The position numbers and the translations under genes were made by a program. A stretch of DNA of 64,000 nt from contig JABBOT010000014.1 of NCBI GenBank assembly GCA_016165875.1, positions 5,596,895 through 5,660,894 on the forward strand, written 5' to 3'. Of the stretch, positions 13,901 to 28,900 are shown in pieces (position 1 is the first letter of the stretch; each line of letters opens with the position of its first letter). The stretch is from Acanthopleura granulata. Its lineage: Eukaryota; Mollusca; Polyplacophora; Chitonida; Chitonidae. The notes beneath the pieces were generated by a model. The model was not told where the DNA came from and searched no databases. It saw only the letters and a program-made list of their open reading frames with translations.

Positions 13901-16900
13901 ATGCTGGTTTAAGGTGGGCATATCTGTATGTCACTGTGTCTTAACTTGTGAGAGGTCGCTTGTTTAAGCTGGGCATATCTGTATGTCACTTTGTCTTAAC
14001 TTGTGAGAGGTCGCTTGTTTAAGCTGGGCATATCTGTATGTCACTGTGTCTTGACTTGCCAGAGGTTGCTTGTTTAAGCTGGGCATATCTGTATGTCACT
14101 GTGTCTTAACTTGTGAGAGGTCGCTTGTTTAAGCTGGGCATATCTGTATGTCACTTTGTCTTAACTTGCCAGAGGTTGCTGGTTTAAGCTGGGCATATTT
14201 GTGTGTCACTTTGTGTTGACTTGCGAGAGGATGCTGGTTTAAGCTGGGCATATCTGTATGTCACTGTGTCTTGATTTGCCAGAGGTCACTGGTTTATGCC
14301 GGGCATATCTCTATGTCACTGTGTCTTGACTTGCCAGAGGATGCTGGTTTAAGCTGGGCATATCTGTATGTCACTTTGTGTTGACTTGCGAGAGGATGCT
14401 GGTTTAAGCTGGGCATATCTGTATGTCACTGTGTCTTGACTTGCCAGAGGTCGCTGGTTTAAGCTGGGCATATCTGTATGTCATTGTGTCTTGACTTGCC
14501 AGAGGTCGCTGGTTTAAGCTGGGCATATCTGTATGTCACTGTGTCTTGATTTGCCAGAGGTCACTGGTTTATGCCGGGCATATCTGTATGTCACTTTGTC
14601 TTGACTTGTGAGAGGTCGCTGGTTTAAGGTGGGCATATTTGTGTGTCACTGTATCTTGATTTGCCAGAGGTCGTTGGTTTATCCCGGGCATATCTGTATG
14701 TCACTGTGTCTTGACTTGCCAGAGGATGCTGGTTTAAGCTGGGCATATCTGTATGTCACTGTGTCTTAACTTGTGAGAGGTCGCTTGTTTAAGCTGGGCA
14801 TATTTGTGTGTCACTGTATCTTGATTTGCCAGAGATCGTTGGTTTATTCCGGGCATATCTGTATGTCACTGTGTCTTGACTTGCCAGAGGTCGCTGGTTT
14901 AAGCTGGGCATATCTGTATGTCACTTTGTCTTGACTTGCCAGAGGTCGCTGGTTTAAGCTGGGCATATCTGTATGTCACTGTGTCTTGACTTGCCAGAGG
15001 ATGCTGGTTTAAGCTGGGCATATCTGTATGTCACTTTGTCTTAACTTGCCAGAGGTTGCTGGTTTAAGCTGGGCATATTTGTGTGTCACTGTGTCTTGAT
15101 TTGCCAGAGGTCACTGGTTTATGCCGGGCATATCTCTATGTCACTGTGTCTTGACTTGCCAGAGGATGCTGGTTTAAGCTGGGCATATCTGTATGTCACT
15201 TTGTGTTGACTTGTGAGAGGATGCTGGTTTAAGCTGGGCATATCTGTATGTCACTGTGTCTTGACTTGCCAGAGGTCGCTGGTTTAAGCTGGGCATATCT
15301 GTATGTCATTGTGTCTTGACTTGCCAGAGGTCGCTGGTTTAAGCTGGGCATATCTGTATGTCACTGTGTCTTGATTTGCCAGAGGTCACTGGTTTATGCC
15401 GGGCATATCTGTATGTCACTTTGTCTTGACTTGTGAGAGGTCGCTGGTTTAAGGTGGGCATATTTGTGTGTCACTGTATCTTGATTTGCCAGAGGTCGTT
15501 GGTTTATCCCGGGCATATCTGTATGTCACTGTGTCTTGACTTGCCAGAGGATGCTGGTTTAAGCTGGGCATATCTGTATGTCACTGTGTCTTAACTTGTG
15601 AGAGGTCGCTTGTTTAAGCTGGGCATATTTGTGTGTCACTGTATCTTGATTTGCCAGAGATCGTTGGTTTATTCCGGGCATATCTGTATGTCACTGTGTC
15701 TTGACTTGCCAGAGGTCGCTGGTTTAAGCTGGGCATATCTGTATGTCACTTTGTCTTGACTTGCCAGAGGTCGCTGGTTTAAGCTGGGCATATCTCTATG
15801 TCACTGTGTCTTGACTTGCCAGAGGATGCTGGTTTAAGCTGGGCATATCTGTATGTCACTGTGTCTTGACTTGCCAGAGGTCGCTGGTTTAAGCTGGGCA
15901 TATCTGTATGTCACTGTGTCTTGACTTGCCAGAGGATGCTGGTTTAAGCTGGGCATATCTCTATGTCACTGTGTCTTGACTTGCGAGAGGATGCTGGTTT
16001 AAGCTGGGCATATCTGTATGTCACTGTGTCTTGACTTGCCAGAGGTCGCTGGTTTAAGCTGGGCATATCTGTATGTCATTGTGTCTTGACTTGCCAGAGG
16101 TCGCTGTTTTAAGCTGGGCATATCTGTATGTCATTGTGTCTTGACTTGCCAGAGGATGCTGGTTTAAGCTGGGCATATCTGTATGTCACTTTGTCTTGAT
16201 TTGCCAGAGGTCACTGGTTTATGCCGGGCATATCTGTATGTCACTTTGTCTTGACTTGTGAGAGGTCGCTGGTTTAAGGGGCATATCTGTATGGCTTGAC
16301 TTGCCAGAGGTCGCTGGTTTAAGCTGGGCATGTCACTGTATCTTGATTGCCAGAGGTCGCTGGTTTAAGCTGGGCATATCTGTATGTCACTGTGTCTTGA
16401 CTTGCCAGAGGATGCTGGTTTAAGCTGGGCATATCTGTATGTCACTGTGTCTTAACTTGTGAGAGGTCGCTTGTTTAAGCTGGGCATATTTGTGTGTCAC
16501 TGTATCTTGATTTGCCAGAGATCGTTGGTTTATTCCGGGCATATCTGTATGTCACTGTGTCTTGACTTGCCAGAGGTCGCTGGTTTAAGCTGGGCATATC
16601 TGTATGTCACTTTGTCTTGACTTGCCAGAGGTCGCTGGTTTAAGCTGGGCATATCTGTATGTCACTTTGTCTTGACTTGCCAGAGGTCGCTGGTTTAAGC
16701 TGGGCATATCTGTATGTCACTTTGTCTTGACTTGCCAGAGGTCGCTGGTTTAAGCTGGGCATATCTGTATGTCACTTTGTCTTGACTTGCGAGAGGTCGC
16801 TGGTTTAAGCTGGGCACTCCGGTCTCCATAAGTCTAATCATGATCATATAAATGAAAAATACCAAAGTATGGCTTAAAACATCAAATAAAGAAATAAGCG

Positions 16901-19900
16901 AACAATAAATAAATTAATTAAGCCCCAGGGATAAAGGTGAATAAGTTTAAAATAAATTCAGTAAAATTTCTGGGTTTTGGAATTAAGGTTATCCTAGCAT
17001 TTTTATACATTGGTGTCATATCACTCGTTCCTTCCAGGTCTGGCATGGAAGCACCAAGACCCACACGTATTCTTGAGCTGTGGTCGCGACAACACGCTCT
17101 ACCAGCACGTCTTCCGTGACGCCATCCGACCAGCTGACCACATTGTACCCGCCGGACTGGACTTCAGTCTGCACGGAGCTGTCTCATTTGCTAACTGTGA
17201 TAAAGGAACTGTGGGTAGGCATACTGTGTAACGGCTTCTAGAAAGAATGTTCAATGGCACATGCAAAGGTTTGTCAGTAATTTCCCAGACATCTGTGATT
17301 TGCCCCAGACGCAGCTCTAATTTCACGATCTTTTTGCATGACTTAAAGGGAGCATAAGGTAAAATTTAAGCACCTGATTTGCTTTTTAAAAATGCCTTTA
17401 CTGAAAAGGGTTGATAAACACAAAGCACGGCCAATAACATATCAACACAATAATTAAATGTTAAAACATGCAGTAAATTTATCCTGATAAATGATTTTCT
17501 GACTGCTCGACGCAAACTTTTGTTTTTTTTCTTTCATTTTTCCAGTGTAACATGATTCACTTTAGCTGTCATTTGACTTCAGTTGTTTTTCATCAGTCAT
17601 TATTCATTGACGTTTTTCCCCCCTCACAAGTTCGTGCTCCATCGCTGAGGCCACTTATTTTTCTACACCTCACCAGTCATCTTTCATTGAATTTTTTTCC
17701 TGCTGGCAGGTTCACGCCCCAGTGGTTTGACGTCCATCTTTCGGAAGACACCGGATAGAAGTGAGCAGTTCTCTCAGCAAGTCACCAGCAGCCTGTTCAT
17801 GGCAGATGACATTGAGAAGGTAAAACACAACTCACTTATTTTAAAAAATGTGACGAATATTTGCTTCTAGGGGATACTGAGAATGGGGCATTTGAAATAA
17901 TTAAAGAATGAGTTGTGGCAGAAATTAACTCTTTCACTACGACTTGACGTTCACAGTGGCTCATGTTCTGTGCTCTCCAGTTTGACTAAACAACAAGCCA
18001 CACTCATCAGATCGTTTAGATACCATTGTTCAGTGCCTTCCAACTGGTTGGTGCTACATTAAAGTTTGTGCTCACTGGTGAACTTGTATTCTAAAGATCC
18101 TTACAGCCGAAGAATCCCAGAATGGCAGAGAGTTAAATATTCCGTAGCACAAGAGTTATGTTGCTCTCAACAGTGTTTTTATCAGATCTTTCAAATGGTT
18201 TCCTGCTTATTTTCAACTTTTGTTCCGAATGGGTATGTTTTGCAATGGCGACTTGGATCATTGACCATTGCTCTGTTGCAATTCTTGAATGTTCTATTGC
18301 AAGTTTACCCACTAAATGGTATGGTGAAAGCAGGGATGAACAACAGACCACACGGCTTGGTCTCGAATTTCTGTAGGCAGGATTCTCCGAAATACAAACT
18401 TATTTCTCATTGGTTGTTGCTTGCGGAAGTAAATGTAAAGTTAGAACTACATGTGCCGTTGGTTTCGTGTGAATATACTAGTATGGTTTATGTTAACTTT
18501 TATTTATTTATTTATTTGATTGGTGGTTTACACCGTACTAAATATTTCACTTATACAACTGCGGACAGTATTATGGTGGGAGGAAACAGGGCAGAGCCTG
18601 GGGGAAACCATCCGCAGGTTGCTGGCGGACCTCCAAAATTTTATCCTTTGTCCTTATGATTATAAACATCCGAGATTTATTTCCCATGATTTGTACACAG
18701 TTTTCTCTTGTTTAGGTCTGTATAATCTCGCTGTGTTCAAAATTTGTACAATCCCCTTTTGATCTTTGCAGTCTGTGAATGTAAACCTCTCGATGGATGG
18801 GTTTGTGGAGTCTGCGAGAGGCTACCAGTTGTCGGGGCGACCAGTCGAGGAGCTCCTTGATCACAACGCAAACGTCGCGCTCAGTCTACAAAAATTCCAG
18901 GTGGGTAGTGGGTTCTTACTAACTATTTTATGTCAGCCTCTCAAGGTAATATCTCTTACCAATACAGTTGCTATGAGTTCATATCCAGCTCTTAATATCT
19001 TCCTCTCCTGTCTGCCAGCAGGCTATGGCTGGTCGTGGGTCTCCCCTGCAGGCTCTGCATGCTTTTCTCCCACCATAATGCTGGCCACCGTGGCATAAAT
19101 GAAGTATTCTTTAACACAGCATAAAACACCAATCAGATAAATCAGTAGATGAATCAAATTAATTTCACAGGATAAAGAAGGGTTTGAAATTATTTACTTG
19201 ATTTCTTTATTTGAATGGTATTTTACGCAGTACTCAAGAATACTTCACTTATACGACTGCGGCCAGCATTATGGTGGGATGAAATTCGGCAGAACCTGTG
19301 GAAACCCACAACCATGCGCAGACTGGTTTAAAATTCAACTGTTTGTGTCTTTCTGCACAGATGGTGGGAGCTTCTTACATGTCACTGAAAGATGTTAGTT
19401 TGTGTCTGGCATTATGCAAGGATACATGTGCGTTGTTTTTCCAGTTGGTTCTAGTCTTGCAGTTTTCGCCATCCGTCAACCTTGACTTTGGCGTGTAAAA
19501 AAGCACTTTTAGAAGTGAATGAAGGTCCTAGAATGATAGTTCTAATGCCAAAGCTTACGTTTTTGTGATTAGAAATTAATCAAATTCACAAACAATTATT
19601 ATATGGTCATTAAATGAGGTTGAATCAGTAAAAATCAAGCAAAACCTCTCTCTGGAAAGAAGTTAAACTTTTTGGGGGTATACAGTAATTTGTATACCAT
19701 TTGTATTTTTCAGACATTTTGCTGTCAGTAAACATGTACATATTGAAGTGAAACTACCTAGAATTTGCATTTTGACTATGATTTAAAAATATAACAACTT
19801 GGGCTTTATTATAAAGTAAAGCCAAGAATCTGATATTTTCAATACACCATCATCTTTCCAAGCTATTTTGCAATTAAAGGTTGGATATTTGTTATTTTGG

Positions 19901-22900
19901 GGGAAATTGTTTTTATTGACTCATGACTTCTATCAGTGTTAGCGTTCATAAACATTATCCACTTTGACAAACTTTTGTTACTGCTGTTATCTTTTTGCTT
20001 TTAATCGGAAATTTTACTTGTCTTCGGATTGGTTCTTTCAAGGGTCTCTCACACCACAGTGATGTAAGTTGAAACAAAATCACAGTAAAACACTGGACAG
20101 AATGTCTCTTGTTTGTCCACCAGGTGGCGCAGACGTGGCAGATCCTGAAGCTGCTCTACTCTAACAGTTTGACCTTCACTCCGACCTTCGGCACACAGCA
20201 GAGTCGCTCCATGTCCTTGACACCGCAGACCATAGAGAAACAGGATATGGAGAGATGTAAGTGGGAATGTGTAGGGGGAAGGGAGCCCTGAGGGGTGGAG
20301 GGGGTGGGAAGAAGAGAAGTGGTTGAGGTGGAGGTGTGGAGTTGGGGGAAGGGGAGGTTGCATGTAGTTTAATCCAATATGGATGGACTCAAATGTGCTA
20401 TTTTAAAATTATGACCGTACATGTACTCCATAATGTTACGAGGCATCAGTACTTTGTCACGTAAACTCAAGCACCTGTGACAAAGCCATGCCTTTGCCAT
20501 GTTACATATTATGGCAGAATGGGGATAGGTCTGGGGAGCTGTATTTTTAATGGTGAATGCCTTGGCTATAAGCCAGATAGCTACTTCGAATTCGCATGAC
20601 CAGGATTTCCTAGTTGTGGGATAAACAAACCCACGTGTCTATGTTTAAGCATTATAATCTTCAGCTGTCACCCACAATTCAGTAAATTTCAAGGGTGTTA
20701 TGTGAGTTACTGTTGTACCGGAGATTTTACATGGGCTCAGACTTGGTGTCAGTCCGAGACATTTGAAAAGAAATGTAAATATCTGGAACTGACGCCAATG
20801 TTGGGCCGATGCAGAAGTCTATAATGTGGTAGTATAGACATGAATGAGCACATGCTGTTGTTTATCCTACGTGTGACTCGTTCTGCCCACGCGTACGACA
20901 GCTGTCCGACTTACAGTGGTGGGTGCTGAAGCTACTTAGCTAGTTTATGGCCATATGGGTGAATGGGAGACTGGGCAACGCAACGGAGTCCAAATCGCAA
21001 AGTAACGCATCGTTTTCTGCTGTGATGCTGCAGTGTTTGTGTACTACCTTAGTGCTTTTTGAACACACACACCTAGAAGTGTGAGGTAATCCAGGAAAGA
21101 ACAAAGGAGCACACAGCTTTGGACGCCTTTGTTAAATGCGGGAAGCAGATTTACGAGTTTACCATTGCACTAGCGGCCATGTTGTTATGTGCTTATGTTG
21201 AACGGTATACTCCAGGTGAGATCATGAAATTCTTCTCTTAACAATTCAACGTGGCAGCCAATGCAAGTCCCCTACACCTGTTACTACGACTACATATGAG
21301 GAACATCACATGCTGTTAAAACAAAGGATTTGGCATTCTGTGTATGGCATTATGTTTAAGTCATCTGATAAGAACTGAATCTGATACTTTTTTTAAATAT
21401 TGTACCTATTTTGTTTGTCCACAGTAAAACAGAACCTAGAGAACACGTTCCCCGACATCCAGGCAGTGGATGGGGATGGGAAGAGAGAAGGGACCACCTC
21501 AGGTGAGTGACAGAATGAGGCACAAATAGTAGGGAAACTTTCTTCTGTGACTGGGAAATTGAACACACTCCCTAACATGGTGATGGATGTGGTTTCTTTC
21601 CAGTTGACTTCAAACATTTGGCGTAGCTAGAGCACATCTTCCTTTTGAAGTCAAGACAATGGCAGTCTTATCTGTCAGCTCTATGTAGAGTGGGCGTATT
21701 TTGAAGTCAAGACGATGGCAGTCTTATCCATCAGATCTATGTAGAGTGGGCGCATTTTGAAGTCAAGACGATGACAGTCTTATCCATCAGATCTATGTAG
21801 AGTGGGCGTATTTTGAACTCAAGACAATGGCAGTCTTATCTGTCAGCTCTATGTAGAGTGGGCGTATTTTGAAGTCAAGACAAAAGTGGGCTTATTTTGA
21901 AGTCAAGACGATGACAGTCTTATCCATCAGATCTATGTAGAGTGGGCGTATTTTGAAGTCAAGACAGTGGCAGTCTTATCTGTCAGCTCTATGTAGAGTG
22001 GGCGTATTTTGAAGTCAAGACAAAAGTGGGCGTATTTTGAAGTCAAGACAAAAGTGGGCGTATTCTGAAGTCAAGACGATGGCAGTCTTATCCATCAGAT
22101 CTATGTAGAGTGGGCGTATTTTGAAGTCAAGACGATGGCAGTCTTATCCATCAGATCTATGTAGAGTGGGCTTATTTTGAAGTCAAGACGATGGCAGTCT
22201 TATCCATCAGATCTATGTAGAGTGGGCGTATTTTGAACTCAAGACAGTGGCAGTCTTATCTGTCAGCTCTATGTAGAGTGGGCGTATTTTGAAGTCAAGA
22301 CAAAAGTGTGCGTATTTTGAAGTCAAGACGATGACAGTCTTATCCATCAGATCTATGTAGAGTGGGCGTATTTTGAAGTCAAGACAATGGCAGTCTTATC
22401 TGTCAGATCTATGAAGGGTGGGCGTATTTTGAAGTCAAGACAAAAGTGGGCGTATTTTGAAGTCAAGACAGTGGCAGTCTTATCTGTCAGATCTATGTAG
22501 AGTGGGTGTATTTTGAAGCTCGCACTCACTATCACCAGTCTTGGAGACAGTAATCACTGGACCATTGGCGAAGTCTTGTATTTGTTGAAGACCACTTGTC
22601 TTGCACCAATGTGGCCGGCAAGTCTGTACTTCACAAGTGCGAAAGATTGTAAGTAATGTGGCAAAAGTTAGTGGGTTTACTTCTTCCAAATCCAGTTTCC
22701 TCAACCAGTGAAACTGAGTTTCCGTACTGGCGGATCTTAACCTTATATCCTCTGCCCATCGTGGCCGAACGGTCAGCGTATGATCCGCTGACCATACACT
22801 GACCATACGTTGACCGAGGGCCGATGGTGAGCAAATCTGCTGTCACTGTAGGTGTATTGTCTGGCCATCATACGCGGATGATGGTCGGATCATGGTGTAT

Positions 22901-25900
22901 GATTTTACGACATTATCCGGGCGACATCATTTGAATATTGTAACTTTAGTTTGGAGTTAAATATTTATTTTAATATCCTGTAAAACAGCATGTGATACCG
23001 ATGTGAAAGGCTTTCTAATACCAATATATTGGCACTACTTTAGCCCCTGAGGCTTCTGTGGACAACATTCATCGTCAGCTTGAGTAAATCTGTTATGAAA
23101 AACCTCACAAACTGGGACAGTTTTGCATGTGGGAGGTCCATAAGGTCATATCAGTCTCTTGACCATACTACTTGATTCCAGTGTGTCTCGAAAATAAGAG
23201 GCGACGGCCTTACGCTCCTCTTCAGCTGATCTCAGATTGGCACTGTTTTGCATGTAGGCTGTCCGCAAGATCACATGTTGAAATGTTGAAATCTTGACAT
23301 GTTGAAAATAGGACACAGTAACCTTTCGATCCACACCTCCGGAGCACAAGATGAACATCCGTCATCACGCTTGAACTTTCCATTCTCCGGACTGGAGTAA
23401 ATAGTTATGTCAAGAAAACACATGACTGTAAACAGAGGCCGAGTGCTAGATGCAGTAGTCGGGTCCCTCACATTGGAACTTATCAAGGCCTGACAATGAC
23501 AAAAACTCATCAGCCGAGTTCAGTTTGTGTTTACATGACTGGAGTCAGCACGTCTGAATGATTGGTTCACTGAAAAACGAGACAATAAACTCTGATCACG
23601 ATATGCCGACCATCCAGCCATCATCTGCGGAGGGAGGGGAACATGGTTGGCGGAGGGTCGGCCGACGGTCAGCGTATCATGGGCCGACCCTCCGCATATC
23701 CTTGGGCCACATTGGGCGTAAGATTTAAGGTTAGGTTCTGACTGTACTGTAAGTGAAAAGTAACTATAGTGTGAAGCCACAGTGCAGTAAATGAAAAGTA
23801 AATAAATACCTTGAAATGGTTACATGGATTTCCCGTGGGCTCTGCTGGCCACCATCGTATAAGTGAAACATTCTTGAGCACAGCATAAAACACAAATCAA
23901 ATAAATGAATAATCGCTACGTACATGTATAGTTTGTCTGGAATGGGTTGTACACTAGACAAGCTCACTTTTGAATTTATTTACCCAGTTAAACAGGAAGT
24001 TGGATGTTTGTGGCAGCAGGAATTTGCAAGTCATGGCTTTGAAGCACCTCATGTTGTTGTTGGAATTTAAACTTTTTGCCAGCCCTGCTCTATCAGAGTC
24101 CAGATAATCAAACAGAGGATGGGATTCTGCGAAACCACATTTTTGCTACTGACTCATAGTTGTATGATGGTTCAGTGATGATAATGAAAAAGTCAAGGCA
24201 TCTCAGTATATAAATGTAATGTTCTAAAATTATGTGGAGATACCTTGAGTTTTTCATTATTATCACCGAACCATTAGTATACTTTTCATTATTATCACCG
24301 AACCATTATTATTCTTTTCACTATTATCACCGAACCATTAGTATACTTTTCATTACCATCACCGAACCATTATTATCCTTTTCATTACCATCACCGAACC
24401 ATTATTATCCTTTTCATTATTATCACCAAACCATTAGTATACTTTTCATTATTATCACGGAACCATTATTATCCTTTTCATTACCATCACCGAACCATTA
24501 GTATACTTTTCATTACCATCACCGAAGCATTATTATCCTTTTCATTATTATCACGGAACAATTATTATCCTTTTCATTACCATCTCCGAACCATTATTAT
24601 CCTTTTCATTACCATCACCAAACCATTATTATCCTTTTCATTATTATCACCAAACCATTAGTATACTTTTCATTACCATCACCGAACCATTATTATCCTT
24701 TTCATTACCATCACCGAACCATTAGTATACTTTTCATTACCATCACCGAACCATTATTATCCTTTTCATTACCATCACCGAACCATTAGTATACTTTTCA
24801 TTACCATCACCGAAGCATTATTATCCTTTTCATTATTATCACGGAACAATTATTATCCTTTTCATTACCATCTCCGAACCATTATTATCCTTTTCATTAC
24901 CATCACCGAACCATTATTATCCTTTTCATTACCATCACCGAACCATTATTATCCTTTTCATTACCATCACCGAACCATTATTATCCTTTTCATTATTATC
25001 ACCAAACCATTAGTATACTTTTCATTATTATCACCGAACCATTATTATCCTTTTCATTATTATCACCGAACCATTATTATCCTTTTCATTATTATCACGG
25101 AACAATTATTATCCTTTTCATTACCATCACCGAACCATTATTATCCTTTTCATTACCATCACCGAACCATTAGTATACTTTTCATTACCATCACCGAACC
25201 ATTATTATCCTTTTCATTATTATCACGGAACCATTATTATCCTTTTCATTACCATCACCGAACCATTATTATCCTTTTCATTATTATCACCAAACCATTA
25301 GTATACTTTTCATTACCATCACCGAACCATTATTATCCTTTTCATTACCATCACCGAACCATTAGTATACTTTTCATTACCATCACCGAATCATTATTAT
25401 CCTTTTCATTATTATCACGGAACAATTATTATCCTTTTCATTACCATCTCCGAACCATTATTATCCTTTTCATTACCATCACCGAACCATTATTATCCTT
25501 TTCATTACCATCACCGAACCATTATTATCCTTTTCATTATTATCACCAAACCATTAGTATACTTTTCATTATTATCACCGAACCATTATTATCCTTTTCA
25601 TTATTATCACCGAACCATTATTATCCTTTTCATTATTATCACCAAACCATTAGTATACTTTTCATTACCATCACTGAACCATTATTATCCTTTTCATTAT
25701 TATCACGGAACCATTAGTATACTTTTCATTACCATCACCGAACCATTATTATCCTTTTCATTATTATCACGGAACCATTATTATCCTTTTCATTACCATC
25801 ACCGAACCATTATTATCCTTTTCATTACCATCACCGAACCATTAGTATACTTTTCATTACCATCACCGAAGCATTATTATCCTTTTCATTATTATCACGG

Positions 25901-28900
25901 AACAATTATTATCCTTTTCATTACCATCTCCGAACCATTATTATCCTTTTCATTACCATCACCGAACCATTATTATCCTTTTCATTACCATCACCGAACC
26001 ATTATTATCCTTTTCATTATTATCACCAAACCATTAGTATACTTTTCATTATTATCACCGAACCATTATTATCCTTTTCATTATTATCACCGAACCATTA
26101 TTATCCTTTTCATTATTATCACCAAACCATTAGTATACTTTTCATTACCATCACTGAACCATTATTATCCTTTTCATTATTATCACGGAACCATTAGTAT
26201 ACTTTTCATTACCATCACCGAACCATTATTATCCTTTTCATTATTATCACGGAACCATTATTATCCTTTTCATTACCATCACCGAACCATTATTATCCTT
26301 TTCATTATTATCACCGAACCATTGGTATACTTTTCATTATTATCACCGAACCATTATTACCTTTTCATTACTATTACCGAACCATTATTACCTTTTCATT
26401 ATTATCACCGAACCATTATTACCTTTTCATTACTATCACCGAACCATTATTACCTTTTCATTACTATCACCTAACCATTATTACCGTTTCATTACCATCA
26501 CCGAACCATTATTACCTTTTCATTACTATCACCGAACCATTATTACCATTTCTGCATTCTTAAGCGATTGTTTTTTGAATGTGAATCTCCGCGCAGGTGG
26601 CACGGAAGACGACTCTGATGCGGAGAACTCTGAACAAGAAAACCTGGCTGAGATCGCCACGGGACTGGGCAATCAGTGCAGCGACTTCTTCTTCGGGGAC
26701 GTAGATGTGGACACCGCTAACTTGGAGTTTAGCTCCCTGAAGCTGTTTGATATTGACAACCCTGGGAAGGTAGGTAATGGTTGCCGCAAAAGGTGGCACA
26801 AAGGTACGTCGCTGTTTTTTGTTGTTAAGCCTTCTGAGGGATGATACTGTGCGTTGTCAGTCTTGTGTTCTGATTTGATAGACTGTAATGCTTGAAGCTG
26901 TTTGATATTGACAACCCTGGGAAGGTAGGTAATGGTTGCCGCAAAAGGTGGCACAAAGGGATAGTCTGAAGTGCTTTCCTAAATTGTGAAAATAATGCAG
27001 CGTATTAAAACCGATATTGTACGTTTCATCAGAGTATACGGACACAAAATATTTCTGTTGCTTCCACTTTGCCTGGTGTGACGTCAGCCACAAACACATG
27101 ACGTCATCAATCGCTGACGTGCATCAACAAATAACCCTGCCCTTTCAAATGCTCTTGACATCATTCCAGCATAAATGCCTTATTCAACGTCACAACTGCC
27201 TGATTCCACATCACACAAGGAATATTATCACGTCACATCAGGAAAATTTTATGGACACAGCAACAGATTTTGTCTTTCAAGGAATTTTCGTTTTTATATG
27301 GGTTAAATAGTGTTATTCATCAAAGTCCTTTTGAAACACGGTGTTAGGCTTACTGCGTAGGATTTCTTTCATATCATTGTAATATTTCTACTCAGTTTAT
27401 ATTCTGACCAGAGGAATTACTGGAATCCTTGTCAACACTGGCTACTTTAGGAGGTCCAGTTTTTCTTCCTTTTAAAATACATACAACCCCACATTAATAT
27501 ACTAGCTGTAAACTGTCAACTATGAACACCTGGCACATTAAGAAGTCGTGTTTCATACAGACAGTGATAATCATAACTGTGGTATCCAAAAATGTGAATG
27601 GTCACCTGTCAAAACTGACATGCATGTATTATCTTCGCCCTGAAGATTGTCAGTTTTAATTGAAGTGAAATTTTAATCTGTCTGAAATCATTTGAATGTC
27701 CTCACCTTGGGTAATTAACACTGGACATGAACAGAAAGAAAGAACTATCTTGTTTATTTATTTATTTATTTATTTATGGGTGTGTTATGCTGTACTGAAG
27801 AATATTTCATGACGGCTGCCAGTGTTATGGTGGGAGGAAACCGAGCAGAGCCTGGAGGAAACCCACAACCCTCTGGAGGTTGTGGGCTGACCTATTAGTA
27901 TTTTAATATTAATGTCCAGAATATTGGGAAGATTGACAATGACAGATTACTGGGTCAAGTGTCTTGTCTCGTATCTGTGGGGATCAAGTGAGCTAGCATT
28001 GCTGACATGCTGACTGATGTGCTTCAAACACAGTCACAGGGTCTCCGTTGACAAAGTCGTTGATGTGCTAGTGCAGCGCAATGACCCTTGAGCTTCTCAT
28101 CAATGTATTTACTGCGTGTTCAAGCCCGTCTCATGCTGGCTTCCTTTCTTGTCATATGTGGGAAGGTCTGCGAGAAATTTGTCGATGATCATGGGTTTTC
28201 CCAAAGGTTTCAGTGTTATGTAAGTGAAATATTCTGGAGAAAATGGCAAAACACAAATCAAATAAATCAATCAATCAATCAATCAAACACAGTCACATCT
28301 TGGCTGATATGAAGTCAAGAGCAACATTACACTTGTACCCACAGCCAAAACTGAAAAAAAACACCTCCCCTCCCTTATTCTTTCAGCTTCAAGACTTAAC
28401 GCTCCCCAGCGAAGCCTTTCAGCCCCGTCACGAAATCCTCGACCAATCCACGCCTCCCGAAACGCAGCTTCAGAACGGCGCCATCGACTCACCGCCGAGC
28501 GCGAACGACAGCGATATTAACAACCAGCACCATGACCAGGAGACGGAGATTCAGGCCCTGATGAAATCCCCGCCCGCCATCGCCCGGTTGCCGGAGTGGA
28601 AGTTCTCGGACATCGTGCTGGATATGCTCAAATACTACGCTGAACAGGTGGGTGACTCAGTAGTGAGCTCCGGGCCTCAGGATCACCAAGGTGTCTTACA
28701 CTTGAAAGAACAGATCACATCTATACGCAGTATGCATCATGGGAAAGGCCACTTTGTGCTGATTCCAAATATGGTCGTCATTTTCATTTTTTTTGGCATT
28801 TTTTTTTTTACGTTGATCAAAAAGGAAACAAAGATTGTCGTGTTGTGGTGGACTTTTTAGACAATATTGAAGCACGGTGATGTCACAGATTCTTTTAAGC

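Noticed and set aside
18066..18659. 197-codon plus-strand frame
   Set aside because: It lies in WDR24 intron 10 and runs into a SINE; its end encodes SINE sequence.
24243..26553. 32-bp repeats resembling a CRISPR array
   Set aside because: Units are contiguous with no unique spacers, and the setting is a eukaryotic intron.
28243..28860. 205-codon frame as a separate gene
   Set aside because: It is WDR24 exon 15 (28387-28647) read through into the flanking introns.
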